A stretch of DNA of 64,000 nucleotides from Paenibacillus sp. MSJ-34. Its GTDB lineage: Bacteria > Bacillota > Bacilli > Paenibacillales > Paenibacillaceae. The notes beneath the pieces were generated by a model that was given only the letters and a program-made list of their open reading frames with translations, did not search any database and was not told the DNA's origin. Of this stretch, positions 28,536 through 37,082 are shown one piece after another. The DNA lies in NCBI RefSeq assembly GCF_018918005.1, contig NZ_JAHLPR010000014.1:1-64000 (forward strand). Direction: 5' to 3'. Position 1 is the stretch's first letter. The number at the start of each line of letters is the position of its first letter. The position numbers and the translations under genes were made by a program.

Positions 28536-29549
28536 TTATAGTGCCTCCACATCCACGATTTTCCCGGTTTCCACCGATTTGAGAATCGCATCGTTCACGG
28601 CGACCGCTTGCATCGCTTCCCGCACGGAAATGATAAAATCTTTGCCGTCGCGGACGGAAGTTACGAAATGGAGCACTTCATCCTTGAGATCGCCGGTAAT
28701 TCTGCCATGCACCTCCGGCCAGTGCAGACCGTCCGGAATGACGACCGCATCGCGGTTAATGACGGTTAAGCCGTGATCGGACGTATCGATTTGCAGCACG
28801 CCTTTCGTTCCGACAATTTCCAGCGAAGCGTTAATGCCGGAAGGCATGTATTCGGGCATCGCCCAACTGATGCCGATATTGCCGATCGCTCCGTCCTCAT
28901 ACAGGAAATTCGCGAAGATGGCATCCTCGGAGGAGACGCCGTGCGAAGGCATAATTTTGGAGACGGATCTGGCGAAGACGCTCTTTACCTTTTTGCCTGT
29001 TACCCACTGCATGGCATCCACATCGTGAATCCCCAGGTAAAAACAAACGGAGCTCGTGCCTCTCATGCGAATGCCCACTTCCTGAAAGGAAAAACGTTTG
29101 GCGTGGGCATGAACCAAATCGCCGATTTTTCCGCTTCTTACCGCCTCGGCCGCCGTCGCGTAACGAGGGTCGAAACGCATAATATGCGCCACCATTAACC
29201 GGCCGCCGCCTTTTTCCGCCGCTTCGGCGATTTGTCTCGCCCCTTCGAGCGTGTCGGCCATCGGTTTTTCCAGCAATACGGCTTTGCCCGCCATTAAAAG
29301 TTTCGAGGCGGCTTCCACGTGCAGCCTGTCCGGCAGCGCAACGGTATAAGCTTCGATCGATTCGTCCTTTAACGCTTCCTCCACGCTCGATATATATCGA
29401 ACCCCGTATTGGCCGGCAACCGCTTCGCCCGCCGCTTTATTCAAATCGACAATCGCAACCAGTTCGGCCGAATCGCATTCCGCCACCGTACGCGCATGCA
29501 TTTGTCCCATAACTCCCGCTCCGACAATCGCCATTTTCAATCTTCTCAT
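28536..29549 (-). CDS. Gfo/Idh/MocA-family oxidoreductase
   Basis: A 337-residue NAD(P)-dependent oxidoreductase: AIVGAGVMGQMHARTV nucleotide loop, VLLEKPMAD (the EKP motif that positions the catalytic Lys), then an alpha/beta substrate domain with GIHDVDAMQW. The ATG at 29549 with AAGGAGTG upstream was chosen over 29585. Its paralogue at 22547-23572 in the same operon is disrupted, so this may be the only functional copy. Such enzymes oxidise or reduce hydroxyl groups on sugars, inositols or sugar acids. Confidence 0.9.
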   Translation of the reverse strand: MRRLKMAIVGAGVMGQMHARTVAECDSAELVAIVDLNKAAGEAVAGQYGVRYISSVEEALKDESIEAYTVALPDRLHVEAASKLLMAGKAVLLEKPMADTLEGARQIAEAAEKGGGRLMVAHIMRFDPRYATAAEAVRSGKIGDLVHAHAKRFSFQEVGIRMRGTSSVCFYLGIHDVDAMQWVTGKKVKSVFARSVSKIMPSHGVSSEDAIFANFLYEDGAIGNIGISWAMPEYMPSGINASLEIVGTKGVLQIDTSDHGLTVINRDAVVIPDGLHWPEVHGRITGDLKDEVLHFVTSVRDGKDFIISVREAMQAVAVNDAILKSVETGKIVDVEAL

Positions 29550-29591
29550 TTCAAAACACTCCTTTTGTCTATTGTGTTCGCTCATTTTGCA

Positions 29592-32153
29592 TTATCCCGT
29601 ACGATTCATGCCCAGCGCATAGTTCATCACTTCGTTCTCGGCAGCTCCATGCGCCAATTCGCCAACCGTTCGTCCTTCATGCATCACGATAATGCGATCG
29701 GCGACGTTCAACGCCTCCGGCAGTTCGGAAGATACCATTAAGATCGCGACGCCTTGCGCTTTGAGCTCGGCGATGATCTGATGAATTTCCGATTTCGCCC
29801 CAACGTCAACGCCCCTGGTCGGATCGTCAAGCAGTAAAATCTTCGGCTGCGTCACCAGCCACTTGCCCAACACGACCTTTTGCTGATTGCCGCCGGAAAG
29901 GAATATCGTGTTCTTGTCCGGGTCGGCCGGTCTCACATTCAACTTGTCCATCATGTTATGGACGAGCGATATTTCTTCTTTCATCGGAATAAAGCCGAAC
30001 TTATTGTTTCTTCTAAGCCATGACAAGCTTATATTATGACGAACGGAGAGCATCGGCACAAAGCCGGCTTCATGGCGGTCTTCCGGTACGAAGGCAAGCC
30101 CCATGCCGCTCATCGTTTGCGGAGTCGGCCGCTTCACTTCTTGTCCGAATACGGCAAGTTTGCCGTGCTTGATGGGCGATAATCCGAATATCGCTTCCAG
30201 CACCTCGCTTCTTCCCGCGCCGATCAACCCTGCCAGCACGACGACTTCGCCCTGCCGCACTTGGAAAGACGCATTTTTTAACAAACCGCCGTCGGATAAA
30301 CCGTCAACCTGAATCGCAATGTCTCCCGGCTTCGCTTCGCGATATGGGAAGATGCTTTCAATGTTGCGCCCTACCATCATATTGATCAGCGCATTTTCTT
30401 CCGTTTCCGGAAGCTCCGCATTCCCCACATGCTTCCCGTCGCGCAGCACGACGGCACGATTGCAAAGTTGATACAACTCTTCCATTTTATGGGATATATA
30501 AAGAATCGCCACATTCTTGGCCGTCAGTTCCCGGATTAATTCATACAACTTCTCGCTTTCGCTCCGGGAAAGGGAAGACGTCGGTTCATCCATAATAATC
30601 AGCCACGGGTTGCCCAGTGTCGCCTTCACCACTTCAATGAGCTGGCATTGCCCTACCGTCAATTGTCCGATTTTCGTTTCCGGCTTTAGGCCGATGCGAA
30701 ACTCTTCCAACAGCTTCTTGGTGATTCGTTTCATGCGCGTTCTTCGCAGGAAGCCGGTCACTGTCTCTTCGCGGCCGATGAACAGATTTTCATAGATCGT
30801 TAATTCCGGAACGAGGCTGTAATGCTGATGAATAACGCCGATGCCGGCATCTCTCGCCTCCTTCGGATTACGCAGTTCGATCGGCTCGCCGTCCAATTCC
30901 AGCGTCCCTTCTTCCGGTGTAATGACGCCGGACAAAATTTTCACCAACGTCGATTTGCCGGCACCGTTCTCGCCGACAAGCGATACCACTTCTCCGGACG
31001 ATACCTCGAAATTGACTTGCTGCAATGCGCGAACGCCGGAATATAGCTTGCCGATATTGTTCAAGCGCAGCGTATGGTTCTCCCTGCGCGCGCGTTGTCC
31101 TTCACCCCCCGCCGCATGGGAGATCGGCTGCAGCCTGTGGATTCTCCCGCCGGATATTCGGAACGACTTCAGCAGATCCGGTTGGTATAAGAGAACGGAC
31201 AGCAAGATCATTCCGCCGGTTACGATATAGGTAATCTCCTGCGCAATTCCGAAAAAGGACAGGCCTGTTCGGATGATTGTCACCAAGATCGTTCCGAAAA
31301 ACGTCCCCAGCACGCTGCCCACTCCGCCGCTCAATAGCGTCCCGCCGATGACCACCGCGGTAATGACGTCAAACTCCAGGCCGAATCCGCCTAACGGCTG
31401 GGCCGACTGTACCCGCCCGATCAGCAGGATCGCCGCCAAACCGCTGAACCCGCCGGCCATCGCATAGGTGAGAAACTGGATCCGTTTGCCGTTCACCGCC
31501 GAGGCGCGGGTCGCTTCGGCATTGCCGCCGACCGCATAAATATAGCGGCCGAGGATCGTACGGTTAAATACGAGCCACCAAACGATCAAGAACAGAATAA
31601 TCAGAAAGATCGATACAGGCACAGGTCCGACGGTAGCCGAGCCGAGCCAAATCATGACGGGATCGTTGATCTGAATGCTGGAAGCGTTCGACAGGCTGAG
31701 CGCCGCCCCGCGGCACATCGCCATCGTCCCGAATGTGGCGATAAACGGGCTAATGTTCAAGCCTGTGACCAAAAAGCCGTTCAATATGCCGACGCCGATT
31801 CCAACCGCGATTGTGATCAGAAGGCTAAGAAACGACGGCAGCCCGCTTTGAAGGGCGATTCCGCCGACAATTCCCGCTAAAGCCAGAGATGAACCGACCG
31901 ACAGGTCGATTCCTCTGGCTAGAATAACAGCGGTCATGGCAAACGCGATTAAAGCCGTGATTGCCATTTGATGCCCCATATTGATGAAATTCCCGAAGGA
32001 GATGAAATGGGGCAGCGTACTGCCGAATAATATAAGGAGCAACACACTCGTTCCGATTAACGTAATATTAATTCTGCCGGAACGGTTCCTGAACAGCAGC
32101 GCGATTCGATGGACCGAATTGTTCCCGTTCAAATTAGCCTTTGCCGGAATCAT
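29592..32153 (-). CDS. fused CUT2 permease and double ABC ATPase
   Basis: An 853-residue open frame that joins an RbsC-type permease (about residues 25-335; LARGIDLSVGSSLALAG) to a complete RbsA-type ATPase (about 360-853; GENGAGKST, a second degenerate P-loop LIGAGRSEV, LSGGNQQKVVLGKW). These are normally separate genes, usually with the ATPase first. The linker (about residues 336-358) is encoded by a stretch with six consecutive G (minus strand; 31105-31110). One more G there would create a TGA ending the permease, so the fusion could be a deletion artefact. It overlaps the binding-protein gene by four bases. Confidence 0.88.
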   Translation of the reverse strand: MIPAKANLNGNNSVHRIALLFRNRSGRINITLIGTSVLLLILFGSTLPHFISFGNFINMGHQMAITALIAFAMTAVILARGIDLSVGSSLALAGIVGGIALQSGLPSFLSLLITIAVGIGVGILNGFLVTGLNISPFIATFGTMAMCRGAALSLSNASSIQINDPVMIWLGSATVGPVPVSIFLIILFLIVWWLVFNRTILGRYIYAVGGNAEATRASAVNGKRIQFLTYAMAGGFSGLAAILLIGRVQSAQPLGGFGLEFDVITAVVIGGTLLSGGVGSVLGTFFGTILVTIIRTGLSFFGIAQEITYIVTGGMILLSVLLYQPDLLKSFRISGGRIHRLQPISHAAGGEGQRARRENHTLRLNNIGKLYSGVRALQQVNFEVSSGEVVSLVGENGAGKSTLVKILSGVITPEEGTLELDGEPIELRNPKEARDAGIGVIHQHYSLVPELTIYENLFIGREETVTGFLRRTRMKRITKKLLEEFRIGLKPETKIGQLTVGQCQLIEVVKATLGNPWLIIMDEPTSSLSRSESEKLYELIRELTAKNVAILYISHKMEELYQLCNRAVVLRDGKHVGNAELPETEENALINMMVGRNIESIFPYREAKPGDIAIQVDGLSDGGLLKNASFQVRQGEVVVLAGLIGAGRSEVLEAIFGLSPIKHGKLAVFGQEVKRPTPQTMSGMGLAFVPEDRHEAGFVPMLSVRHNISLSWLRRNNKFGFIPMKEEISLVHNMMDKLNVRPADPDKNTIFLSGGNQQKVVLGKWLVTQPKILLLDDPTRGVDVGAKSEIHQIIAELKAQGVAILMVSSELPEALNVADRIIVMHEGRTVGELAHGAAENEVMNYALGMNRTG

Positions 32154-33238
32154 TGGCCGCTAATCCTCTCATCGGGTTGGTTCGGGCCTAATTCTTCGGT
32201 GTATCCGGTTGCAATAACGGTCGCCGTCTGCGGCGTAATGTGACGGAATTCCATCCCTTTGCTCTTCAAATTCAATGCCATGTCGTCCGTCATAATAAAG
32301 TGGGTCGGCATGAAAAGGTCGGTTGGGAATTTCGAGCCTTTGGCAATGCGCGCTCCTGCCGCAACGTTCCAGTACCCTACGCGCGCGGATCCGGTAAGCA
32401 CGTCGATAATCATGGAACCGTTCTCAAAAAACGGATGCATCTCGACATCGCCGTCAATTCCTCCGTAAATCAGCTGCTTCCCTTTCGCTTCGGCAGCTGA
32501 CATCGCCCCAAGCGCAAGCGGATCGGTGATGACCGCAATGCCCTTCAAATCCGGATAGTTGTTCAGCCATGTTTCCGTAATGCGCTGCGCTTGCGCAGGA
32601 TCGAAGCTAGTCGGCTGCACGCCTACAATTTCAACATCCGGAAATTCTTTCTGAATGACATCTTTAAAGCCTTTCTCCCGCGTATCGGATACGAAATTGC
32701 CCGCCGCCCCGGTTAACAAGGCGATTTGCCCTTTGCCGTCCATGGCGGTCGCCATCGCTCTGGCAATCATGCCCATATTCTCGTAATCGGGATATAATGT
32801 GTTATGATTTTGTTTGCCCTCTACTTTATTTCCCATTGTAATAACCGGAATGCCGGCTTCTCCCGCTTTGTCGATGACCGGAATCAATCCTTTGGCATCC
32901 ATCGGATCAATTAAGATCACATCGACTTTTTGTTGAATGAAATTTTCAATAATCGAGATTTGCTTTTCCAACGAGCCGTCGGCGCTTTGCCAAATCGCTT
33001 CTACGCCGTAATCTTTAGCGGCCGCATCTCCGCCTTCTTTCATCCGTACGAAAAACGCATTTTTCAAATCGATAACGGCAATTCCTAATTTCGGTTTATT
33101 CGAATCGTTCGACGCGGGAGCGGAGCCGCCGCTTCCTTGCGTTGTATTGCCGGAGCCGCTCGATCCGCAAGCCGACAAGACGATAAGGACGATTGCAATC
33201 ATGATTGAACCTATCATTTTCGTTGTTCTCTTTTTCAT
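32150..33238 (-). CDS. CUT2 sugar-binding lipoprotein (RbsB/YtfQ type)
   Basis: A 362-residue periplasmic-binding-protein type 1 fold protein. A lipoprotein signal with lipobox LSAC is near residue 22, followed by a Ser/Gly-rich tether. It then reads LGIAVIDLKNAFFVRMKEGGD and DVILIDPMDAKGLIP, typical of ribose/galactose-type binding proteins. The ATG at 33238 has AGGAGGGG upstream. It feeds the fused permease-ATPase next door and the separate permease at 26.1 kb. The ligand is unknown; the operon enzymes suggest a sugar acid, amino sugar or acylated amino compound. Confidence 0.9.
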   Translation of the reverse strand: MKKRTTKMIGSIMIAIVLIVLSACGSSGSGNTTQGSGGSAPASNDSNKPKLGIAVIDLKNAFFVRMKEGGDAAAKDYGVEAIWQSADGSLEKQISIIENFIQQKVDVILIDPMDAKGLIPVIDKAGEAGIPVITMGNKVEGKQNHNTLYPDYENMGMIARAMATAMDGKGQIALLTGAAGNFVSDTREKGFKDVIQKEFPDVEIVGVQPTSFDPAQAQRITETWLNNYPDLKGIAVITDPLALGAMSAAEAKGKQLIYGGIDGDVEMHPFFENGSMIIDVLTGSARVGYWNVAAGARIAKGSKFPTDLFMPTHFIMTDDMALNLKSKGMEFRHITPQTATVIATGYTEELGPNQPDERISGQ

Positions 33239-33270
33239 TTTTATGTCCCCTCCTGATTTCACAATAACCA

Positions 33271-33305
33271 TCAAATATTCTGAATATTCTGAATATTATT
33301 CATAC
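33271..33305. repeat. TGAATATTC direct repeats between the RidA-like and binding-protein genes
   Basis: AATATTCTGAATATTCTGAATATT: the 9-base unit TGAATATTC (itself containing the palindrome GAATATTC) is repeated in tandem in the intercistronic gap. It may form an mRNA hairpin that stabilises or separates the abundant binding-protein message, or bind a regulator. Confidence 0.45.
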
Positions 33306-33355
33306 ATCACCCCCGATCAAAATGAAGATCGCTTCCTTGGCTTCGCCGAAATGAA

Positions 33356-33823
33356 TTAATCGCTTTCAATTTCTACGATCATTTCGATCTCTACCGGCGT
33401 ATTGAACGGAAGTTCATTGCTGGATACCGCGGATCTTGCATGCTTGCCCTTCTCCCCGAATACTTCTTCCAGAAACTCGGAGGCGCCGTTGATGACATAC
33501 GGTTGATCGGCGAATTCTTCTGCCGAATTGACGAAACCTAACAATTTCACGACTTGTTTAATTTTATCCAGATTGCCGATATGTTGTTTGAGGACGGCTA
33601 AACAATTGATGGCGGTTATTCTCGCCGCATCTTGAGCTTGTTCGATCGTTAACTCTTTCCCTACTTTGCCTTCATATTTCAGTACTCCGTCAATCCGGCA
33701 GTCTTGTCCGGACGTATAGACGAGTGTTCCTACGGTTTTCGCCGGAACATATTTGAACCGGGGTTTCGGAGCTTCGGGCAGTACGACACCCAACTCCAAT
33801 AATCTTGCTTCAATGCTTGACAT
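33356..33823 (-). CDS. RidA-family (YjgF/YER057c) enamine/imine deaminase
   Basis: A 155-residue member of the RidA superfamily, with LVYTSGQDCRIDG, AINCLAVLKQHIGNLDKI and a late EVFGEKGKHARSAV that supplies the conserved Arg. Known chemistry of RidA: hydrolysis of reactive enamine or imine products of PLP-dependent eliminations to keto acids and ammonia. Finding it in an operon with a PLP enzyme is therefore meaningful. The ATG at 33823 has GGAGTG upstream. It is the first gene of the long operon, directly behind the shared operator. Confidence 0.88.
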   Translation of the reverse strand: MSSIEARLLELGVVLPEAPKPRFKYVPAKTVGTLVYTSGQDCRIDGVLKYEGKVGKELTIEQAQDAARITAINCLAVLKQHIGNLDKIKQVVKLLGFVNSAEEFADQPYVINGASEFLEEVFGEKGKHARSAVSSNELPFNTPVEIEMIVEIESD

Positions 33824-33890
33824 GTTATTCACTCCGTTTCTAAGATGTATCTTCCTTCGTATGCGCTTTCATTACAAATTTATTTTAATT

Positions 33891-33931
33891 AATACAAAAA
33901 AATTTGTCAATATACCAAAAAAAATTTGTAA
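33891..33931. promoter_or_regulatory. operator pair of the catabolic operon
   Basis: ACAAA-AAAA-TTTGT followed by CAAT (33894-33911) is identical over this core to 36971-36988. A second, weaker site ACCAAAAAAAATTTGT is 20 bp away. The pair lies 71-91 bases upstream of the first gene of the long operon. Confidence 0.65.
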
Positions 33932-33938
33932 ATACTTT

Positions 33939-34676
33939 TTATATATTTGCCGGCAAAGCCAACCGTTCAAAAGCCATATGCGCTTTCTCGATATGTTTCC
34001 AGCTTTCGCGCAGCAAGAACGGGCCATGGCCGGGAAACAATTGATCGACGCGCAGGGCATGCAGTTTCGCGACGGTTTGGGCATATGCCTGGATCGAGCA
34101 GTCCCAAATATTTTGCAAACTGATTTTTCCGCCGGAAAAGACGGAATCGCCGGAAAATAAGCGGACCGTACCGCCATCAATCCATAAATAAGAAACATGG
34201 CCCCGGGAATGCCCGGGCGTTTCAATGACTTGAAAGACTGCGTCCCCAATGTTCAACTTATCGTTATCGCCTACGGCATCGTCGACCGTGCAAGGCGGAA
34301 ACCGAAAATGTTCGGGATAGATGCCGGCACGCTTCGCCGGGCCAATGCTGAGCTTGTCCTCGTCGGCGTTCTCAAGCCATGCCTTCGCCTCTTGCGGACA
34401 TACGACGCGCATCCCGAACGCATCGCGGAAAAACGCCGCTCCCGCGGCGTGGTCTCCGTGAGCGTGAGTCAACAGCAGATGGGATACTTTCTTCATATCG
34501 ACGCCCGCCGATTCGATGTTGCGGACGATGCGTTCCGGCTCCACCCCCGAACCGGCGTCGATCATAACAAACTCGGTGTGACAATCGATCAAATACATAT
34601 TGCAATCCAGCGCATGACTCAACATCGTCCCGGTCTCTCCGCTGCCTATGAGCATGATACGGTCTGCAATTCGCAT
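33939..34676 (-). CDS. metallo-beta-lactamase-fold hydrolase
   Basis: A 245-residue MBL-fold protein. The Zn-binding HAHGDHAAG (HxHxDH), a later TPGHSRGH His and FSGDSVF Asp are all visible, completing a two-metal site. It has no signal peptide. The family includes thioesterases, lactonases and glyoxalase II-type enzymes, so lactone or thioester hydrolysis in the pathway is likely but not specific. It is the last gene of the regulator-ALDH-MBL unit on the minus strand. Confidence 0.88.
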   Translation of the reverse strand: MRIADRIMLIGSGETGTMLSHALDCNMYLIDCHTEFVMIDAGSGVEPERIVRNIESAGVDMKKVSHLLLTHAHGDHAAGAAFFRDAFGMRVVCPQEAKAWLENADEDKLSIGPAKRAGIYPEHFRFPPCTVDDAVGDNDKLNIGDAVFQVIETPGHSRGHVSYLWIDGGTVRLFSGDSVFSGGKISLQNIWDCSIQAYAQTVAKLHALRVDQLFPGHGPFLLRESWKHIEKAHMAFERLALPANI

Positions 34677-34701
34677 AAGCGCGCTCCCTTCGCCAATCGT
34701 T

Positions 34702-36174
34702 TTAACGTATATTCATGCATATCGTTTTCAAATCGGACATTTCCATAATCGAATACTTTCCGCCTACTCTGCCGAGTCCGCTCGATTTCCCGGCCACTCC
34801 GCCGAATGGAATATGGGGCTCCCAATAATTGCTGTTTTCATTAATATTGACAATGCCTGCGCGCAGTTTTTCCGCAAAATACATGGAATCCCTCAGACTG
34901 TTCGTATAGACGGCGTTCACTAGCCCCCATTGATTGCGCCCCGCAATATCCAGCGCTTCTTCATGCGAATCGAACGGCATGATCGGCGCGACGGGACCGA
35001 AGGTCTCCTCCGCGTTATATAGGCATTCCGGCGTTACATCGGCGACGACGGTCGGTTGAAAATACAATCCGCCGGGAAATTCCTGCGCAACCGCTCCGCC
35101 GGTAAGGATATTCGCCCCTCGCTTGCGTCCGTCCTCCGCATGGAGAACGTTTTTCTCCACAACCGGATAATTGTTTAACGGTCCCATCGTTGTAGCCCGC
35201 TCGAACGGGTCTCCCAGCTTAATTTGCCGCGCCTGTTCCACCATTTTGCCCACAAACGAATCGTAGACGTCCCGATGCGCTAAAATTCTTTCCGTCGAAG
35301 AACAGACCTGGCCGGCATTGGAGAAACAAGCGGCCGCGATCGACTTCGCCGCATAGTCGATATCCGCATCCTTCAATACGATGGTCGGGCCGTTGCCGCC
35401 AAGCTCCAGCAGCAACGGTTTGCCGGCTCCCCGGATCGCGATTTGCTTGCCGGTTGCCGAACTGCCCGTAAAACCGATCGCATCGGTTCCAGGATTGGAC
35501 ACAATCTCATCCCCGACAACGTCCCCCCTGCCGGTTACCAAATTGACGACGCCCCTCGGCATCCCCGCTTCCTCGAAGCATTCCATCAGCTTCACGGCGC
35601 AGATCGAAGTCGTCGGCGCGGGCACCCAAACGATCGTGTTGCCTGCGGCCAGTCCGGCCGACAAATATTCGGTAGGAATCATAAACGGAAAATTCCATGG
35701 CGTGATGACGGCATACACGCCTTTCGGCTGTCTGATGCTAAATACGCGTTTGTTTCTGTCCTCAACCGGTATGACCGGCGTTTCCAGCCATTTGATCTGT
35801 TCGGCGGCTTCCAGATAGGTTTTTGCCATGTTAGCGATTTCATAAACAGATTCGGAATAATATGGCTTACCTTGATCCAATGTCAAAATATACGCAAGCT
35901 CATCTTTCCTTTTCTCAATGACGGCGGCGACCCGCTTCAACAGCTCCGACCGCTCCCAAACGGATACGTCCCTGAAGCTTTCCGCGGCCCGCCGAGCCGC
36001 ATGGATCGCCTTAACCGCATCGTTTCTCGAACCTTCGGGAATTCTTCCGATCGTTTCTCCGCTTGCGGGACTGTACGTGCTGAAATATTTCCCGCCTTCA
36101 GCCTCAACCCACTTGCCGTCAATATACATCAGATAATCTTTTGCCGCCTCATGCCGAATTTCCTTTGAATTCAT
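34702..36174 (-). CDS. NAD(P)-dependent aldehyde dehydrogenase (second copy)
   Basis: A 490-residue ALDH with ITPWNFPFMIP, base Glu in LLELGGNGPTIVL and nucleophile Cys in SNAGQVCSSTERI. It is clearly paralogous to the enzyme at 27060-28517 (same motif choices) but well diverged. The ATG at 36174 has GGGAGGATG upstream; the frame opens at 36192. It lies 47 bases after the regulator gene, so it is probably co-transcribed with it. Two related dehydrogenases under one operator suggest successive or alternative aldehyde steps. Confidence 0.92.
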   Translation of the reverse strand: MNSKEIRHEAAKDYLMYIDGKWVEAEGGKYFSTYSPASGETIGRIPEGSRNDAVKAIHAARRAAESFRDVSVWERSELLKRVAAVIEKRKDELAYILTLDQGKPYYSESVYEIANMAKTYLEAAEQIKWLETPVIPVEDRNKRVFSIRQPKGVYAVITPWNFPFMIPTEYLSAGLAAGNTIVWVPAPTTSICAVKLMECFEEAGMPRGVVNLVTGRGDVVGDEIVSNPGTDAIGFTGSSATGKQIAIRGAGKPLLLELGGNGPTIVLKDADIDYAAKSIAAACFSNAGQVCSSTERILAHRDVYDSFVGKMVEQARQIKLGDPFERATTMGPLNNYPVVEKNVLHAEDGRKRGANILTGGAVAQEFPGGLYFQPTVVADVTPECLYNAEETFGPVAPIMPFDSHEEALDIAGRNQWGLVNAVYTNSLRDSMYFAEKLRAGIVNINENSNYWEPHIPFGGVAGKSSGLGRVGGKYSIMEMSDLKTICMNIR

Positions 36175-36220
36175 AAACGCATCCTCCCTCAACGGAAAAA
36201 ATGATTCATGCGCGAAAACT

Positions 36221-36871
36221 TTACAGCAAGTTACTTTCTTTCCCCAGCCGAATTTCCTCCAAGTAATTGTAAATCGTAAATTTGGACATATCCAGAAACA
36301 TAGCGACGCGGTCCATGGACCTTTTTACGGTGAATACCCCCTTTTCATCCAAAAATTTCAACACTTTCATCTTGTCTTCCTTCTGCATAAACGGAACGGG
36401 CTTGCCTGCCATCGATACGGCGTCTTCAAGCAGCTTCTCGATCACCTCGTTAATGTCGCCGGCGAACGTCTCTTCCACTTTTTTATCCGTCTTGATGAAA
36501 TCGTTAATCACATTGGATACTAGCATGAAGTCGGTAATATTATAATTTATGCAGATAGAGCCTAGTATTTGCCCGGCTTCGTCACGCAAATAGATCGAAG
36601 AAGATCTTAACACCTTACCGTCTTTGGTCGTCGACATGTAATTCAGGAGATTGCCTTCCTCCGGCGGTTTACGGTACACCTCCAGTCCGAGATTCGTGCT
36701 GGAGTCTCCCACCTTTCTCCCCGTAATGTGACCGTTTTCAATTGCCACGATGGATTGTTCGAGTTTGCTCATATCGTGCAATACCACTTCGCAATTCGGA
36801 CCTAACGCATGTGCGATCGCCTTGATCAACGGCTTTAGCACATCGTAAATATCCTCTAAGTTTTTGATCAT
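36221..36871 (-). CDS. YheO-type PAS/HTH transcriptional regulator of the catabolic cluster
   Basis: A 216-residue protein. The N-terminal two thirds match the YheO-like PAS sensor (GPNCEVVLHDMSKLEQSIVAIENGHITGR, then GSICINYNIT). The C-terminus is a helix-turn-helix (FTVKRSMDRVAMFLDMSKFTIYNYLEEI). Known relatives include DauR and similar regulators of amino-acid catabolism. The ATG at 36871 has GGTGG six bases upstream. Matching operator pairs precede this gene and the long operon starting at 33823, so it probably controls both. Whether it represses or activates cannot be told. Confidence 0.85.
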   Translation of the reverse strand: MIKNLEDIYDVLKPLIKAIAHALGPNCEVVLHDMSKLEQSIVAIENGHITGRKVGDSSTNLGLEVYRKPPEEGNLLNYMSTTKDGKVLRSSSIYLRDEAGQILGSICINYNITDFMLVSNVINDFIKTDKKVEETFAGDINEVIEKLLEDAVSMAGKPVPFMQKEDKMKVLKFLDEKGVFTVKRSMDRVAMFLDMSKFTIYNYLEEIRLGKESNLL

Positions 36872-36948
36872 TCGAAACCACCTATTTCTCTCTCGGGACG
36901 CGTTGCAATATAACATATGAGAATGCATTGTTCCGCGGATTATATTTT

Positions 36949-36988
36949 ATACAAAATAATTGTATTAGATACAAAAAAATTTGTCAAT
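36949..36988. promoter_or_regulatory. operator pair of the YheO-type regulator unit
   Basis: Two sites about 20 bp apart: ATACAA-AATAA-TTGTAT (36949-36965, perfect palindrome) and ACAAA-AAAA-TTTGT followed by CAAT (36971-36988). The second has an identical copy upstream of the RidA-like gene. Confidence 0.65.
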
Positions 36989-37028
36989 GATTAGCGCTCC
37001 GGGATGATTTGCACAAGCGAATAAACGT

Positions 37029-37065
37029 AAAGAACCTGGGCTTGGTTGATCAAAGCCAGGTTCTT
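37029..37065 (-). terminator. terminator of the AraC gene
   Basis: AAGAACCTGG and CCAGGTTCTT arms with inner GCTT/AAGC pairing lie just past the stop codon. On the minus strand TTTACG follows; the T tract is short. Confidence 0.7.
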
Positions 37066-37082
37066 CAGGTACTTGTCATGAA

